Shown here one piece after another: positions 11,741 through 20,363 of a stretch of DNA of 41,684 bases (its first letter is position 1; each line of letters opens with the position of its first letter). Origin of the DNA: Petroclostridium xylanilyticum (GTDB taxonomy: Bacteria > Bacillota > Clostridia > SK-Y3); NCBI RefSeq assembly GCF_002252565.1, contig NZ_NPML01000025.1, positions 1-41,684 on the forward strand. The letters run 5' to 3'. The notes under the pieces are model-generated. The model did not search any database and was not told where the DNA came from. It worked only from the letters and a program-made list of their open reading frames with translations. The translations under genes were made by a program, and so were the position numbers.

Positions 11741-13959
11741 TGATAAGGCAATTATTCAAAAGATATGTATGTATCAAGCAGCATGATATCACCGATTGTG
11801 CCGCTGCTTGTCTTGCCACCATTTCCAAGCAATACGGTCTTAAAATGCCAATTACAAAAATCCGTGAGGTTGCCGGTACCGATAAAATGGGTACCAATGC
11901 ATATGGGGTTATTAAAGCTGCTGAAAAACTTGGTTTTACCGCAAAAGGCGTAAAGGGCAACCAGGAAAATTTTTTCAGCGGATTTCCGCTGCCTGCTATT
12001 GCTCACGTAGTAGTGGAAGGTAAGTTATTGCACTATGTAGTTATTCATAACATCAGCAAAAAGGAAGTCATTATTGCCGATCCGGCCAAAGGGATTGTCA
12101 GGTATACACCGGAGGAATTTTTCAAGATATGGACAGGGGTACTCATCCTCATGGTACCAACAGCGCAGTTTCAAAAAGGTGATGAAACCAAAGGGTTGTT
12201 TGCGAGATTTTTGGGATTATTAAAGCCTCAAAAGAAACTGCTTTTAAATATTTTTCTGACTTCTCTGATTTATACAGTGCTGGGAATACTGGGCTCTTTT
12301 TACTTCAAATTTCTAATGGACGATATTTTGCAGTATAACCTCAAAAAGACTCTGCACATTATTTCCATCGGTATTATTCTCTTAAACATATTTAAAATCT
12401 TGCTCAATGCTTTCCGTTCCCATTTGCTTTTGTACCTTAGCCAGAAGTTGGATATCCCTTTGATTCTGGGTTATTACCGGCATGTGCTGGAACTGCCCAT
12501 GAATTTTTTCGGCACAAGGAAAGTAGGGGAAATTATATCCAGGTTCATGGATGCGTCTAAGGTACGTGAAGCTATTTCAGGAGCTACCCTTACCATTATG
12601 ATTGATACGTTGATGGCCGTTGCAGGCGGTATCATATTGTATACTCAAAATGCATTTTTGTTTGGTATTACCGTTATCATGGTTATTTTCTATGGAACCA
12701 TTGTCTTTGCTTTTAACAAACCCATACGTGATATCAACCGCAGGCAAATGGAGAATAATGCGCAGCTTACATCTTATCTGGTAGAATCCTTAAATGGCAT
12801 TGAAACTGTCAAAGCTTTCAATGCCGAACGCAAATCCTCCATTGAGACCGAAAAGAAATTCGTAAAACTGTTAAAAAGCATTTTCAAAGGCGGTTTTATC
12901 AGCAACATGCAGGGAGCACTGACGGGTTTTATAGGAGGTATAGGAGGTATTGTGATTTTATGGGTCGGTGCCTGGCATGTCATCAATGGGAAAATGACGG
13001 TAGGACAACTGCTGGCCTTTAACGCCCTGCTGGCATATTTCCTTGACCCGATTAAAAATCTTATTAACTTGCAGCCCATGCTGCAAACAGCTATTGTAGC
13101 CTCTGACAGGCTGGGAGAGATATTAGATCTGGAACCGGAAAAAAGTCCCGACGAGGACAAGAAGATTAATCCTGCATCGTTAAAAGGGATCATTGCGTTT
13201 AAAAATGTAGATTTCCGTTATGGTACACGACAGCTGGTGTTAAAAAACATCAACCTAACCATACAACCCGGTGAAAAAATAGCGCTGGTAGGAGAAAGCG
13301 GTTCCGGAAAAACCACCCTAGTCAAGCTGCTTCTCAATTTCTATTCATGGGAAAAGGGAGAGATACTCATTAACGGATACAATATCAGAGATATCAATAT
13401 TGAAGTGTTAAGGGAGAAAATCGCTTATATTTCCCAGGATATTTTCCTGTTCAGTGATACTATCAAGAACAATCTTTGCCTGGGGATGGAAGATGCAAGT
13501 ATGGAAGAGGTTATCGAATGTGCCAAAATGGCAAAAGCGCACGACTTTATCAATAATTTACCGCTGCGGTATAACACTATGCTGGAAGAGAACGGTGATA
13601 ACCTTTCCGGCGGGCAAAAGCAGCGATTGGCAATCACCCGAGCATTACTTAAGAAACCGGATATTCTGATCATGGATGAGGCAACCAGCAACCTGGATTC
13701 CATTACCGAAAAAGCAATTGAAAAAACAATTAACCAGTTGACGGATGGTATCACTACCATCATTATCGCCCACCGTCTGAGCACCATTATGCGTTGTGAT
13801 AGGATCTATGTCATGGACAACGGTGAAATCATAGAAAGCGGTACGCACAAGCAGTTGATGGCTCAAAAAGGCCGGTACTATGACCTATGGAAGGAACAGT
13901 TGCCTGATTACGAAATGGAAAAAACAGCAGTTTATGAGAAGGAGGCGGCGATGGTATGA
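11740..13959 (+). CDS. Peptidase-containing ABC transporter (PCAT), bacteriocin processing and export (739 aa)
   Basis: The C39 peptidase domain is residues ~1-135, with catalytic C20 (TDCAAAC), H98 (LLHYVV) and D114 (IADPAKG). A six-span exporter domain follows (~160-450), then a nucleotide-binding domain: Walker A GESGSGKTT (around 523), signature LSGGQKQR (around 622), Walker B ILIMDEATSNLD, His-loop IIAHRLST. The length and sequence fit the homodimeric PCAT1 type of C. thermocellum, which removes double-glycine leaders and exports the cores. Its substrates here should be precursors 1-4. The hlyD gene overlaps its end by 4 bp (ATGA). It is the only full copy; two truncated copies lie upstream. 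Confidence 0.95.
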   Translation: MIRQLFKRYVCIKQHDITDCAAACLATISKQYGLKMPITKIREVAGTDKMGTNAYGVIKAAEKLGFTAKGVKGNQENFFSGFPLPAIAHVVVEGKLLHYVVIHNISKKEVIIADPAKGIVRYTPEEFFKIWTGVLILMVPTAQFQKGDETKGLFARFLGLLKPQKKLLLNIFLTSLIYTVLGILGSFYFKFLMDDILQYNLKKTLHIISIGIILLNIFKILLNAFRSHLLLYLSQKLDIPLILGYYRHVLELPMNFFGTRKVGEIISRFMDASKVREAISGATLTIMIDTLMAVAGGIILYTQNAFLFGITVIMVIFYGTIVFAFNKPIRDINRRQMENNAQLTSYLVESLNGIETVKAFNAERKSSIETEKKFVKLLKSIFKGGFISNMQGALTGFIGGIGGIVILWVGAWHVINGKMTVGQLLAFNALLAYFLDPIKNLINLQPMLQTAIVASDRLGEILDLEPEKSPDEDKKINPASLKGIIAFKNVDFRYGTRQLVLKNINLTIQPGEKIALVGESGSGKTTLVKLLLNFYSWEKGEILINGYNIRDINIEVLREKIAYISQDIFLFSDTIKNNLCLGMEDASMEEVIECAKMAKAHDFINNLPLRYNTMLEENGDNLSGGQKQRLAITRALLKKPDILIMDEATSNLDSITEKAIEKTINQLTDGITTIIIAHRLSTIMRCDRIYVMDNGEIIESGTHKQLMAQKGRYYDLWKEQLPDYEMEKTAVYEKEAAMV

Positions 13960-15482
13960 AGGCTGTGATACAGGAGTTTGGAGAACTGACCGACAGCCGG
14001 GAGCTTCTGGAAAGCAGACCCCATCCCTTTATGGCTGTTTTTGCCTATATTCTTGTTACCATCATCATGACTGCTTTGTTATGGTCATACTTCAGTGAAA
14101 TGGATATTGTCGTGAAAGCCAGCGGGATTGTGCGCCCAAATCATAAAATTAGTACCATTAAGAACAAGGTATTCGGAAAAGTTGAAAATGTTTATTTTGA
14201 AGAAGGACAGCAGGTAAATAAAGGAGATATTTTATACACGGTTGAACATCAGAGTCTGCTGCTGGAAAAAGACATCCTTGTTAAGGAACTGATAAAAACA
14301 GAGCAGGAACTTAAAAATTTAAAGAAGTTCAAACAAAGCATTCTTGATGGTAAAAACCATTTTAATGAAAATACAGAAGATGAAAAGGAATATTATAATA
14401 AATATGTGAAATATGAAACAGATATCACCACAGAAAAACAACGTGCAGAACTGGAACTAAGCCAACTACGACATGATACGCAGTATAATGAAAAGAGCTA
14501 TAGTGCCGAAATACAAAAGAATAAAGAGAACCTTAAGAATCTTGAGCTTTTGAAATATTCTATAGAAGAGGGGAAAAATCTTTTTAATGAAAGCAACCGT
14601 GAGTATTACAATAAATATCTTGACTATATGCTTAATGTTCAACAGATGACCCAAGTCATCGTGCAAAAACAGGAAACTGCTCAAAATGCTGCCAGATTAT
14701 TTGAAGCAGGTGCAATTGCAAAAAAAGAAGCTGAAGATGCACAGGAGCAGCTTGAAAGTGCCGAATTGGATTTGGAAAAGTATAAAAACGAGTATATGCT
14801 AAACCTTCATACTGCCATACAGCAGCACAAAAGGGCATTGGAGGAACTTGAAAGAAATCTTGAAAAAACAGAGAAGTTTAATGAAATATATGATGGCAAG
14901 GACCAGTATACCAAAACAGTATTGGAAAAGTATAAAATGGATAAATTGGTACAGTTGGATGCCGATATTGACTTATATGAAAAAAAGCTGGAACAGCTGA
15001 AAAAGGACTTAGAAATTGTCAACTTGAATATCCTGGATTGCACGGTACGTGCACCCATAGAAGGTATTGTGAATATAGTAACCGAAATCAGCAAGGGGGA
15101 TTTGCTGCAAAGCGGTACCGAAATAGCTACCATTGTTCCGGAACATAATTCTAAATACAAGGTGCAGCTTTATGTGTCGAATAAAGATATTGCAGGTATC
15201 CGGGAAAACCAGCGCATCAAATATCATTTTCTGGCACTGCCCTATAAGGAATACGGGGAATTAAACGGTTCTATTACACGGATAGGTACGGATGCCAGAA
15301 CGGATGGAAACAATGGGCACAGCTTTTATCTTGTGGAAGGAGATATAGAAAACAAGCCTTTGTACAGTTATAAAGGTGAAAAGGCTGAAATAAAAGTTGG
15401 AATGGCCTGTGAAGCACAGGTGATTACCAAGACTAAAAAAGTGTTATATTATTTGCTTGAAAAGATTAATCTGAAGGAATAA
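13956..15482 (+). CDS. HlyD-family secretion adaptor (508 aa)
   Basis: Membrane-fusion/adaptor protein partnering the PCAT. One N-terminal membrane anchor (about residues 27-47) is followed by a lipoyl-like half (VKASGIVRPNHKISTIKNKV, FGKVENVYFEEGQQVNKGD), a long coiled-coil region (~95-345, rich in E/K/L heptads), then the second lipoyl half (CTVRAPIEGIV...SKGDLLQSGTEIATIVP) and a beta-barrel domain. Its start overlaps the transporter stop (ATGA), indicating translational coupling. In Gram-positive bacteria such adaptors extend the exporter through the wall; class II bacteriocin systems often need one. Confidence 0.9.
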   Translation: MKAVIQEFGELTDSRELLESRPHPFMAVFAYILVTIIMTALLWSYFSEMDIVVKASGIVRPNHKISTIKNKVFGKVENVYFEEGQQVNKGDILYTVEHQSLLLEKDILVKELIKTEQELKNLKKFKQSILDGKNHFNENTEDEKEYYNKYVKYETDITTEKQRAELELSQLRHDTQYNEKSYSAEIQKNKENLKNLELLKYSIEEGKNLFNESNREYYNKYLDYMLNVQQMTQVIVQKQETAQNAARLFEAGAIAKKEAEDAQEQLESAELDLEKYKNEYMLNLHTAIQQHKRALEELERNLEKTEKFNEIYDGKDQYTKTVLEKYKMDKLVQLDADIDLYEKKLEQLKKDLEIVNLNILDCTVRAPIEGIVNIVTEISKGDLLQSGTEIATIVPEHNSKYKVQLYVSNKDIAGIRENQRIKYHFLALPYKEYGELNGSITRIGTDARTDGNNGHSFYLVEGDIENKPLYSYKGEKAEIKVGMACEAQVITKTKKVLYYLLEKINLKE

Positions 15483-15528
15483 AATAATGCAGACAGGTTT
15501 TTGTCACAGTCCGTATAAAAAACAGACT

Positions 15529-15563
15529 AGCCGGGAAACTACATACCCATCGTTTTCCCGGCT
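15529..15563. terminator. Bidirectional terminator between hlyD and acyl-CoA ligase
   Basis: AGCCGGGAAA (15529-15538) pairs with TTTCCCGGCT (15554-15563). On the minus strand TTTTTT follows shortly; on the plus strand GATTTTAATTTTG follows. Confidence 0.8.
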
Positions 15564-15582
15564 GATTTTAATTTTGTTAAAT

Positions 15583-17313
15583 TCATCCCTCCGGCTTTTC
15601 GATATACCTCTTTATCTTCTTTGTAGTAGTTTTTGCAAATTCCTCTTTTCTGATGGTAAAGTCCGTAATGCGCTTGTATAATGGCATCTTATGATTTACT
15701 TCTTTTACTTCAGCATTGATAAGCTGATATAACTGTTCATCGGTATAGTCTTTGCCAAGCTTTTCCTCTATCGCTTCAAAGTTAGGGACGATTTGTGCAT
15801 TTACATAGGTTTCTCCGCTTTCTTCATCGTATTTTCCCCATACGAGACTTTCAGCAATATAGCTGCTTCTATTTAAATATGATTCCACTTCCTCAGGAAA
15901 AATATTTTTACCGTTCTTGGTTACAATTACATTTTTCTGTCTGCCGGTAATGTGTACAAAACCATCCGGATCAATAAACCCCAGGTCACCGGTATGGAAC
16001 CACCCATCTTTAATAACTTTCCCGGTTGCAAGTTCATTTTGATAATATCCCAGCATTACATTTTCACCCTTGCAGATAATCTCACCTACCCCTTCATCCC
16101 CCGGGTTATCAATTTTTACCTCTACCCCGGGAAGCGGAAGTCCTGCGGCTGCATCCTTGAAATAGCAATCTCTATTTAATGCAACGATAGGAGAACATTC
16201 GGTTAGTCCATATCCCTGAACAAGCGGAAACCCTAGTTCTCTAAATCTTTTTGCAACCATTGGATCAATTCCTGCTCCTCCACTGATAAATATACGTATA
16301 TGCCCACCCAGGCTGTCATGAATTTTCTTAAAGAGCTTTTTTGAAAAGTCCATGCCAAAAGTTTTTAAGAAATTATTTATCTTAATGGCAGTTCTCAATT
16401 TTGAAGCCATTCCACTCTTTTCAACCTGCTGCCATACCTTTTTATGCATGGATTCGAACAGCAAAGGTACCCCTAGCATCATGGTTGCCTTTGCTTCCTT
16501 CATATTCTTTGCAATATGACGCAGCCCTTCGCTATAAGCTATTGTACTCCCGCGATAGATAGGACATAAAAAACCGCAGGTACATTCATAAGTGTGGTGA
16601 AGCGGTAATACTGAAAGAAAAATATCTTTTTCATCAATGTAAAGCATGGAGCACATGGCCATTAGGTTTGCACATATATTTTTATGAGAGAGCATCACCC
16701 CTTTTGCCAGTCCGGTTGTTCCGGAAGTAAAAAGAAGAATTTTCATTTCTCCGGCATCAATCTTTTCGTCTATAAAACGCCTGTCACCCTGCTTTATTAA
16801 TTCCATTCCTTTTTCTATTAACTTCGAAAAGGAGAGTATGGCTTTACTTTGTCCATCACCGTCCATGTTAATGCATATATCAAGCTTGGGTAAGTTCGCA
16901 CTGATACTGATAATGTCCTTTTCATATTTTCCGGAATAAATAATACCACTTGCCTCTGAAGTGTCAACAAGATTTTCGATTTCATTTACCGGAAGATCTT
17001 TATCCAGAGGGACTACAGTTCCTACACCATTAATGACCGCAAGGTAAGATACCGCCCACTCGTATCTGTTTTCTCCTATTACCGCAATACGTTTTCCTTT
17101 AAGGCCCAAATCAATCAATGCAGTCCCCAGTGCCTCTACATCCCTCTTAAATTGTTTATAGGATACAGGCTTATAGTCTCCGCCTTCCTTTGGTTTAACC
17201 AGAAAAGCAGCTTTATCTCCATATATTTCAGTGCTCTGCGCCAGCATGTCCTTTAAATCTGCAATTTCCCGAACGTCATACAAAGGTGTATTTGCTCCGC
17301 CCACTTTTAACAC
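15583..17313 (-). CDS. AMP-binding long-chain acyl-CoA ligase (~576 aa)
   Basis: ANL-superfamily adenylating enzyme that would activate a fatty acid with ATP and load it on CoA. Motifs in order: ILLFTSGTTGLAKGVMLSHK (P-loop-like A3, near residue 190), QGYGLTECSP (A5), WFHTGDLGFIDPDGFVHITG (A7/A8) and KNGKNIFPEEVE, with a late lysine (TTTKKIKRYIEKP). The start is GTG at 17311-17313, only 2 bases after GGAGG, or more likely GTG at 17302-17304 with 11-base spacing. Its 3' end is duplicated as fragments at 6037-6168 and 9038-9169. It is followed closely upstream by the cyclase and zwf genes, giving a possible operon. The exact substrate cannot be read from sequence. Confidence 0.85.
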   Translation of the reverse strand: MLKVGGANTPLYDVREIADLKDMLAQSTEIYGDKAAFLVKPKEGGDYKPVSYKQFKRDVEALGTALIDLGLKGKRIAVIGENRYEWAVSYLAVINGVGTVVPLDKDLPVNEIENLVDTSEASGIIYSGKYEKDIISISANLPKLDICINMDGDGQSKAILSFSKLIEKGMELIKQGDRRFIDEKIDAGEMKILLFTSGTTGLAKGVMLSHKNICANLMAMCSMLYIDEKDIFLSVLPLHHTYECTCGFLCPIYRGSTIAYSEGLRHIAKNMKEAKATMMLGVPLLFESMHKKVWQQVEKSGMASKLRTAIKINNFLKTFGMDFSKKLFKKIHDSLGGHIRIFISGGAGIDPMVAKRFRELGFPLVQGYGLTECSPIVALNRDCYFKDAAAGLPLPGVEVKIDNPGDEGVGEIICKGENVMLGYYQNELATGKVIKDGWFHTGDLGFIDPDGFVHITGRQKNVIVTKNGKNIFPEEVESYLNRSSYIAESLVWGKYDEESGETYVNAQIVPNFEAIEEKLGKDYTDEQLYQLINAEVKEVNHKMPLYKRITDFTIRKEEFAKTTTKKIKRYIEKPEG

Positions 17314-17325
17314 TTCCTCCCAATC

Positions 17326-17943
17326 TCAATCTTTAATTAACAGCACCCTCGCCGGGCTTCCATCTCCTCCTACAATGGGCAGTGGTGCAATAATTGATGT
17401 GTATTCTCCCTCAGGAACTTCCTTTAATCGAAGCCCTTCTACAACAAGTATGTCGTGCTCCAAAAGTATATGATGAGTAGTATGTTGAGGACAATTTCTT
17501 TCAATGCTCAACGCATCAATGCCTATTACTTCAACTCCCTTACTTACAAGATACTGTGCGGCCTCAGGAGAAAGATAGATGAACTGGAAGTTAAAATCAT
17601 TATCCAGAGAATTCCTGGTTTTTAAGAAAACAAAATCTCCGGATTTAAGATCATACTTTTCTATATGTTTTACTTCTATATAATCTTCGACATCCTGCAA
17701 ATCAAGCACCTTGCATTTTCCATACATCTTATGTAAAGGTATTTCCTCAAGCTTATACCCTTTCTCAAGCATGTGATAGGGAGCATCTACATGAGTCCCC
17801 GCATGTGAATAAAGACAAAATTTTGATTCATTGCTCCCCTGCTCTATTGTCCGTACCTTCTCTATGCACGGTTTATATTCCTGCCTGTTTTTGTATGCAG
17901 CCATTCCCGCATGGATTGGCATTGTTACGTCGTAAATCACCAT
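17326..17943 (-). CDS. Cyclase-family hydrolase (kynurenine formamidase-like, 205 aa)
   Basis: The HAGTHVDAPYHM motif (about residues 48-59) is the metal-binding signature of the cyclase/kynurenine-formamidase family (PF04199 type), with further His/Glu in IERNCPQHTTHHILLEHDIL. Members hydrolyse amides or lactones; the substrate here is unknown. The ATG at 17941-17943 sits 8 bases after AAGGAA; an upstream ATG at 17959-17961 lies before that site. The gene overlaps the end of zwf by 71 bp, so it is probably cotranscribed with it. A tryptophan pathway is not evident nearby, so a lactonase-like side role beside zwf (sugar lactones) is conceivable but unproven. Confidence 0.8.
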   Translation of the reverse strand: MVIYDVTMPIHAGMAAYKNRQEYKPCIEKVRTIEQGSNESKFCLYSHAGTHVDAPYHMLEKGYKLEEIPLHKMYGKCKVLDLQDVEDYIEVKHIEKYDLKSGDFVFLKTRNSLDNDFNFQFIYLSPEAAQYLVSKGVEVIGIDALSIERNCPQHTTHHILLEHDILVVEGLRLKEVPEGEYTSIIAPLPIVGGDGSPARVLLIKD

Positions 17944-19363
17944 AATACCAGTTCCTTTCATCTTGTTTTAACAATTCATCAGCCTCTTCCGGTCCCCAAC
18001 TGCCTTTCTCATAAATATGCGGCATCTGCCCCTCGTATTGGGCAAAAATACTTTCTGCCAGCATCCAAGAATACTCTACTTCTTTCCAACTGGTAAACAA
18101 GGTGGCATCCCCCAGGATGGCATCCAGCAAAAGCCTTTCATAGGCTTCGGGCGTATTATCGCCAAACTCGCATTCATGGCAGAAATTCATTTTCACACCC
18201 CTTATTTTGACATCTCCCCGGACAGGCTCCTTGACATTGAACTGCAAATCAAAACCTGTTTTTGGATCAATTGCTATAACCAGCCGGTTTGGACCAATGT
18301 TATTGTTTTTATATAAATTATATGGGGTATTTTTAAACTGGATGACAATTTCTGTCTTCTTCTCCTTTAAATACTTTCCTGTACGTACATATACCGGAAT
18401 ACCTGCCCACCGCCAATTATGGATTTCCAATTTTGCTGCAATAAAGGTTTCTACTGTAGAGGCCGGGTCAACTTCTTTTTCAGCTGTATAGCCTTGATAT
18501 TGTCCTCTCACAATCGCATTTTCACTAAACAACCTCAGCGCTCTAATCACTTTTACCTTTTCAGCAGCTATAGATGCGGCATCAAAGTCCACCGGTGGTT
18601 CCATGGCAATTAAGGATAATAACTGCAAAATATGATTTTGAAGCATATCTTTGGCAGCCCCTGCGTGCTCATAATACCGGCCTCTATTTCCTACGCCTAC
18701 TGTTTCAGAAACTGTAATTTGTATGTGGTCGACATGCTTATTATTCCATAAGGGCTCAAAAATACCGTTGGCAAAACGCAATACTAAAAAATTCTGTACC
18801 GCTTCCTTACCTAAATAATGATCTATCCTATACATCTGAAAATCATCTACTAAACGTTCCAACCGCTGATTCAATAACCTTGCCGATTCAAGGTCTGAAC
18901 CAAAGGGTTTCTCTATAATTATCCTATGCCAGGGTTTCACTGCTCCCTTTAGCAAAATACCATGTTTGGTAAGATTCTCAACTACTACAGGGAAAAATTC
19001 CGGGGTTGTTGCAAGGTAAAATAACCTGTTTTTTTCTTCTCCTTCTACCTTATTTAAAATATCTATTAAATTGTGGTAAGTATTATCCTGTTGCAGGTCG
19101 CCAGAAATATAATAAAAAGAAGCAGCCATTTTTTTATATACTTCTTCCTCATATTTATTTCTGGAGAATTTTTTTACACCCTCTACAAAAAAATCTGCAT
19201 ATTGTTGATGTGTCATCGGTTTTCTGGAAATTCCTATTACAGAAAAGGGTATTTCAATATTTCCTTCAATGTACAAGTTGTATAGGGCAGGAATTAATTT
19301 TCTTACAGCCAGGTCTCCCGTTCCACCGAATATAATAAACGTAAAAGGCTTTAAATCTGCCAC
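17873..19363 (-). CDS. zwf: Glucose-6-phosphate 1-dehydrogenase
   Basis: NADP-dependent oxidation of glucose-6-phosphate to the lactone, first step of the oxidative pentose phosphate pathway. IIFGGTGDLAVRKLIPALY is the nucleotide-binding start, EKPFGSD and RIDHYLGKE (catalytic region) follow, and the rest matches the family to WYYGDLRRN. The length (496 aa) is usual. The best start is GTG 19361-19363, 8 bases after GAGGAG; an upstream GTG at 19370-19372 lies within that spacing. The last ~16 residues (NANPCGNGCIQKQAGI) look like an extension running into the next gene, which it overlaps by 71 bp. Confidence 0.95.
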   Translation of the reverse strand: MADLKPFTFIIFGGTGDLAVRKLIPALYNLYIEGNIEIPFSVIGISRKPMTHQQYADFFVEGVKKFSRNKYEEEVYKKMAASFYYISGDLQQDNTYHNLIDILNKVEGEEKNRLFYLATTPEFFPVVVENLTKHGILLKGAVKPWHRIIIEKPFGSDLESARLLNQRLERLVDDFQMYRIDHYLGKEAVQNFLVLRFANGIFEPLWNNKHVDHIQITVSETVGVGNRGRYYEHAGAAKDMLQNHILQLLSLIAMEPPVDFDAASIAAEKVKVIRALRLFSENAIVRGQYQGYTAEKEVDPASTVETFIAAKLEIHNWRWAGIPVYVRTGKYLKEKKTEIVIQFKNTPYNLYKNNNIGPNRLVIAIDPKTGFDLQFNVKEPVRGDVKIRGVKMNFCHECEFGDNTPEAYERLLLDAILGDATLFTSWKEVEYSWMLAESIFAQYEGQMPHIYEKGSWGPEEADELLKQDERNWYYGDLRRNNANPCGNGCIQKQAGI

Positions 19364-19502
19364 TTGAATCACTCCTCATATTTAATGCTATGGTATATTT
19401 TTACCCCGGTTTGCAAATTTAAAACCCTCTGTATAAGTTTGCAGTTCATAAATAAAAATAGTTGATTAATTTATACCACAACTTTTTACGGGTGCATTTA
19501 AC

Positions 19503-19675
19503 TTAGTTGATGAATATTATGGAAAGAACTCTGCGGAAAGGCTTAGATCCTGTTAACGAAGCGGAGAAGAAGCCGCATCACTTGTTTGATCAACAGCGAG
19601 TTTGATGCGGCCCGGAGCAAGTTTACAGGCTCTTAGCCTTGTAGCTCAGTGATTGGAATAACATTCATCAACTAA
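19503..19675 (+). ncRNA. Structured noncoding RNA (~173 nt), raiA- or 6S-like
   Basis: The ends pair over 13 bp (19503-19515 with 19663-19675). Inside, a 16-bp stem with two mismatches joins AAGGCTTAGATCCTGT to ACAGGCTCTTAGCCTT. A third stem, GCCGCATCA with TGATGCGGC, caps the rod and continues as CTTG/CGAG. CTCTGC in the outer internal loop can also pair with GCGGAG in the inner one, forming a pseudoknot. Two of these pairings need G-U pairs that exist only if the plus strand is transcribed. Overall form fits the clostridial raiA RNA class better than 6S, but I could not confirm either. No U-tract terminator or clear promoter was found. Confidence 0.6.
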
Positions 19676-19685
19676 AAAATCATAC

Positions 19686-20111
19686 CTAACCTTTACCATT
19701 TGCATTACAAATCTCCTTGACTCTTAATACTAACAAATCAATTAAGCCCGGAAGTGATTCTGAATTTGTACCCACTATTTCAAGACCACACCTGTTTAAA
19801 GGTATTAGAATCTTTTTTGCACTGCTGCTTGCAACCGCTTCTGCCATTTTAGGGGTAAATTCTCCAAGCATGGAATTAGCAGCTAATATGCCTACAGATC
19901 CAACAATAATATCCACCCTGTTTGCATTCACAACAATTGCATTTTCTCCTGTTCCACCTTCATTGGCTCCGGCTTTCAGCATTGAAGCAGTAGCCATTGA
20001 ATTGGTACCCAGTGCAATGATGGTCGCCATGCCGCTGATTTCCTTACTTAACTTTTCTATGATGGATCTGCCTAATCCTCCGCCCTGTCCATCTACTACA
20101 GCTATTTTCAT
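19686..20111 (-). CDS. DUF3842 family protein (141 aa)
   Basis: A small Rossmann-like protein beginning MKIAVVDGQGGGLGRSIIEK, with GTNSMATASMLKAGAN and a Gly/Ala-rich VDIIVGSVGILAANSMLGE segment, as in the DUF3842 family of Clostridia. The glycine-rich loop suggests nucleotide binding; no reaction is known. GGAGGT precedes the ATG. It stands alone between the structured RNA and the divergent gerA gene. Confidence 0.85.
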   Translation of the reverse strand: MKIAVVDGQGGGLGRSIIEKLSKEISGMATIIALGTNSMATASMLKAGANEGGTGENAIVVNANRVDIIVGSVGILAANSMLGEFTPKMAEAVASSSAKKILIPLNRCGLEIVGTNSESLPGLIDLLVLRVKEICNANGKG

Positions 20112-20363
20112 TTTTACCTCCAGAAATTATGTATTTTTCAATCAAGCCGTTTCACAAGTTCTATTTCCTGCAAGCTATTCTATGCTATTGGCTTTTCGAT
20201 TTAATATTATATTTTTCCTGCAGTAATGTCAATATTTTTACAATATATCATAATTAGCCACCTTTTCGTTGTCGACAAAAACTTTTATTTCTCGACAAAC
20301 CCCCGCGCATAAATTTTCCAAAATATGATAATACTACAATAAAAAATATAGGTGGTAACGGTT

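Noticed and set aside
15487-15681. Plus-strand frame after hlyD
   Set aside because: It runs through the terminator and antisense to the end of the ligase gene, with no protein similarity beyond that.
19636-19660. GTAGCTCAG-like stretch resembling the 5' part of a tRNA
   Set aside because: No acceptor stem, anticodon arm or T-arm can be formed around it. It lies inside the longer paired RNA at 19503-19675.
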